From positions 1-7,200 of the forward strand of contig PCYG01000053.1 in assembly GCA_002763025.1 (NCBI GenBank): 7,200 nt of DNA, in the 5' to 3' direction. The notes under the pieces are model-generated. The model saw only the letters and a program-made list of their open reading frames with translations, was not told the DNA's origin and searched no databases. Below, piece after piece: positions 4,821-7,200 of the stretch; the first letter of the stretch is position 1; each line of letters opens with the position of its first letter. The translations under genes and the position numbers were made by a program. The stretch is from Candidatus Woesearchaeota archaeon CG10_big_fil_rev_8_21_14_0_10_32_24 (lineage in GTDB: Archaea > Nanobdellota > Nanobdellia > Woesearchaeales > GW2011-AR9).

Positions 4821-7200
4821 TATTCAGTTGTTTCAACTACTGGAGCTGCTACTACTGCTTTAGGTGCACCGATTGTTGCGTCTGTGTAAGTTGTACCTTC
4901 TACTTCAACTTCCATTCCTGATAATTCGCTTGCTCTATGTGCGATTACTTTACCAGCTAGACGTGTATCTGCACCACTGAAACCAGCTACTAACATTGCT
5001 ACTTTCCCGTTTGCGTGTTCAAACAACTTGATTCTTGCTTTACCAGCTGAGAAACCTTCGGTACAGTCTGCAGGGTTACCTAGTAAACTTGCTGCTACAC
5101 TGTTAGCACATGGACCACCAACTGCAATTACGTTCTGAGCATCAACTGTAGAAACTTCGCTATCTAATTTTGTAGCGTCTACAATTGTTACAGCAACTAA
5201 ATTGCCACCTGTTTTAGCAGATGTTGTTGCACCACTTGTTACATACACTTGAGGTATCCTTTGGTTTTCTGGTACTTCATAAGTAAATGCTTGAGGAGAA
5301 CTACTTGGTGTCGTGTAGGTCATCTTTGCACCTAATTCATTGTAACCATATGCAATGTTTTCTTCACCTTCAGGCGTTAACAAATTCTGAGTTACACCAT
5401 TAATGGTAAATGATGAAACTGTTACTTCAGTACCCGTTGTACCATCAACTGTTAAAATCATTGTTGCAGGTTGTTGGTTGTCATAATCATTCCCATCAGG
5501 AGATGTTAATGTTAATGTAACTGCAGCGGTTGCACCACCTGTTGCTACTGGTTGAACCCATCCATCACCGATAGTATTTCCACCAGTACCATTAGCATAC
5601 AATGTTCCACCAAAATTAATATCAATACCATAATTATCTACGATATCAATTTCGGAATCTGCTTCTCCAGCTGTCCCATCACCATCTAAATCAGCTGCAA
5701 TTGTAAAATCAGCTGTTTCTTTTGATGACATGTTTTGTACAACAAAAGAATAACCACCTAACTTTAAAGTTGCAACAGTATTATCAGTTCCTGTATCTAA
5801 TGCATATTCTAAAGTTTCACCATTTCCTAAATTCTTAAACTTAATTTTAGGACTTGTTGCAGTTGACTTATCTGATCCTTTATATTGGAGTGCAAAAGAT
5901 TTACCTGTTCCATCAGCAGCATCACCATTTGCAGTTACAACAAAATAATCATCTTTAGAAATATTTAAACCTTCATTTAAGATTACTTCCTTATCACTTG
6001 CACCTTCACTTAATTGAACATCTGTAGTACTGTTTGCATATACAAATGGCATATCAACCATATCACCATTACCATCATACCATACTAAACTGTATTTACT
6101 ATCAGTAGAAGATTTCAATTTGATCTCGTGGGTTGCTTCTTCAGTTAAACCTTTGTATTCAATATCCCAGTTGTTTGAGAAAACTAATTCTTTATCATCT
6201 CCCTGTTCAACAACTGCATCAGATAATTTTTTACCAACAGCAACATAGTAATCATCTTGTGCGGTCATATTCACATGAATTTTACTTAATGTAAAAGTTA
6301 CATTATTATCAGTACCTTCAATGATTACATCTGCACCAGAAATGGTTTCTGTTCCCACTTTCAAGGCAGTACTTGAATCTGTATCTGTGATATCTGTATC
6401 TGCAAGTTCAATCTTACTAGCACCTAAGAAGAAATCTGCACTATGTACACCACCTGCATAAGATTGGTATAAACTTTCGGAAACTCCAATTTCATTACCA
6501 TCAGCTAATTTGAAAGTATCACCAACTTGTAATTTATCAGATTGCTCACCATTCACCACAAACTTAACATATGTTGAATCAACATAACTTAATGTTACAT
6601 CGTAGGTCTTACCATCTAAACTTAATGAAGTTGAATCTCCTTCCAATAAACTTCCTCGTGTTGCTCCGCCCATTAAGGTTAGTTTAATACTATCTTCAGC
6701 GGGTGATGCAGTTCGTCGTGCAAGAACAACATCATATTCCATACCTAACATAGATAATTTGGTATTCTCAAAGTCATCAAGAATTGTACCGGTTGTACTT
6801 GCAGAACCTGCTACGTTTTGAATTGTACTTTCAGGTGCACTAGAAAATTCTAAAACATATTCACCAATGTTTGCTCCAGAATCTACAAAAAAGAAATCTG
6901 CAGTAACATCATTATCATTCTCAACAAAAGTAACAATTTCGTTTGTATCTACATTTCTAGTATCAAAATATAAATATTGTTGATAAGCTGAACTACTACC
7001 TGATGTTGAATATGAACCATCTGCTAACGCACCTAATTCATCTTTACTAATAAATGTCTCAATATCGTAAATTTGTTCCCCACGAGCAGACATGTTTCCC
7101 ATTTCAAACTTCTTAGCACTTGTTCCAACCATCCATGCGTCTCCGCTCACAGATGTTACTGAACCGCTTCCAGAAGCAACTTTCATACTTGTCGCAATAT
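4820..7200 (-). CDS. S-layer glycoprotein, partial (N-terminus beyond the window)
   Basis: The frame is open to the right edge, so the signal peptide and first tens of residues are missing. The visible frame starts IATSMKVASG, and the Met at 7184-7186 is internal. Numbering from that Met (788 residues), the order resembles DPANN/methanococcal S-layer proteins (S_layer_N and S_layer_C families). LDDFENTKLSMLGMEYDVV (136-154) and LTLMGGATRGSLLEGD (169-184) begin the long beta-rich body. The C-terminal domain carries NVIAVGGPCANSVAASLL (685-702) and GFSAGKARI (711-719), then GAP and a short acidic tail. DLDGDG (499-504) is an EF-hand-like calcium loop. There are two cysteines, C693 and C708, a likely disulfide. 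Seven N-X-S/T sequons (N31, 295, 306, 385, 408, 485, 532) suggest N-glycosylation. No membrane anchor helix ends the protein. Base composition is less AT-rich than its neighbours, as expected for high expression. Confidence 0.9.
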   Translation of the reverse strand, partial: IATSMKVASGSGSVTSVSGDAWMVGTSAKKFEMGNMSARGEQIYDIETFISKDELGALADGSYSTSGSSSAYQQYLYFDTRNVDTNEIVTFVENDNDVTADFFFVDSGANIGEYVLEFSSAPESTIQNVAGSASTTGTILDDFENTKLSMLGMEYDVVLARRTASPAEDSIKLTLMGGATRGSLLEGDSTSLSLDGKTYDVTLSYVDSTYVKFVVNGEQSDKLQVGDTFKLADGNEIGVSESLYQSYAGGVHSADFFLGASKIELADTDITDTDSSTALKVGTETISGADVIIEGTDNNVTFTLSKIHVNMTAQDDYYVAVGKKLSDAVVEQGDDKELVFSNNWDIEYKGLTEEATHEIKLKSSTDSKYSLVWYDGNGDMVDMPFVYANSTTDVQLSEGASDKEVILNEGLNISKDDYFVVTANGDAADGTGKSFALQYKGSDKSTATSPKIKFKNLGNGETLEYALDTGTDNTVATLKLGGYSFVVQNMSSKETADFTIAADLDGDGTAGEADSEIDIVDNYGIDINFGGTLYANGTGGNTIGDGWVQPVATGGATAAVTLTLTSPDGNDYDNQQPATMILTVDGTTGTEVTVSSFTINGVTQNLLTPEGEENIAYGYNELGAKMTYTTPSSSPQAFTYEVPENQRIPQVYVTSGATTSAKTGGNLVAVTIVDATKLDSEVSTVDAQNVIAVGGPCANSVAASLLGNPADCTEGFSAGKARIKLFEHANGKVAMLVAGFSGADTRLAGKVIAHRASELSGMEVEVEGTTYTDATIGAPKAVVAAPVVETTE

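Noticed and set aside
7184..7186. ATG at 7186 as the true start of the S-layer protein
   Set aside because: The frame is open for all remaining bases to the edge, encodes IATS just before this Met, and no signal peptide follows it, although S-layer proteins need one.

Overview
The window looks like the chromosome of an AT-rich DPANN archaeon, most likely of the Woesearchaeota/Pacearchaeota (Nanoarchaeota-like) group. Three things point there. The large gene at the right edge has the layout of the surface-layer protein of these lineages. At least four transcription units have a TATA box centred about 26 bp upstream of the first base of the gene, so most mRNAs appear leaderless. There is also an intron-containing archaeal tRNA gene. 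The lineage call is from recalled family resemblance, not a search.

Layout. Positions 1-87 and 892-978 hold two near-identical copies (one mismatch) of a hairpin-rich repeat. They bracket a SAM-dependent methyltransferase gene (130-1005, minus). One base upstream of it ends an MFS transporter gene (1007-2131, minus), so the two form an operon. The repeat copy at 892-978 lies inside the methyltransferase reading frame and encodes part of its N-terminus. Positions 2132-2318 carry a plus-strand tRNA-Val(GAC) gene (2176-2311). By my reading it is interrupted by two non-canonical introns, one in the D-loop and one in the T-loop, each with bulge-helix-bulge splice geometry. It has its own TATA box and poly-T terminator. 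A GT-A glycosyltransferase (2319-3080, minus) is divergent from a small two-helix membrane protein with a PH-like domain (3166-3633, plus). That gene converges on an AI-2E/PerM-family membrane protein (3663-4706, minus). The rest (4820-7200, minus) is the C-terminal bulk of an S-layer glycoprotein whose N-terminus lies beyond the right edge. It ends in a strong hairpin plus T-tract terminator.

How the genes fit together. Most encode envelope or membrane proteins: the S-layer lattice, a glycosyltransferase that could decorate it or another surface polymer, and three membrane proteins. They are mostly single-gene transcription units, so a shared pathway is only suggested. The most noteworthy item is the doubly interrupted tRNA, which standard tRNA finders could easily miss. 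Next is the repeat that has become protein-coding at the start of the methyltransferase.
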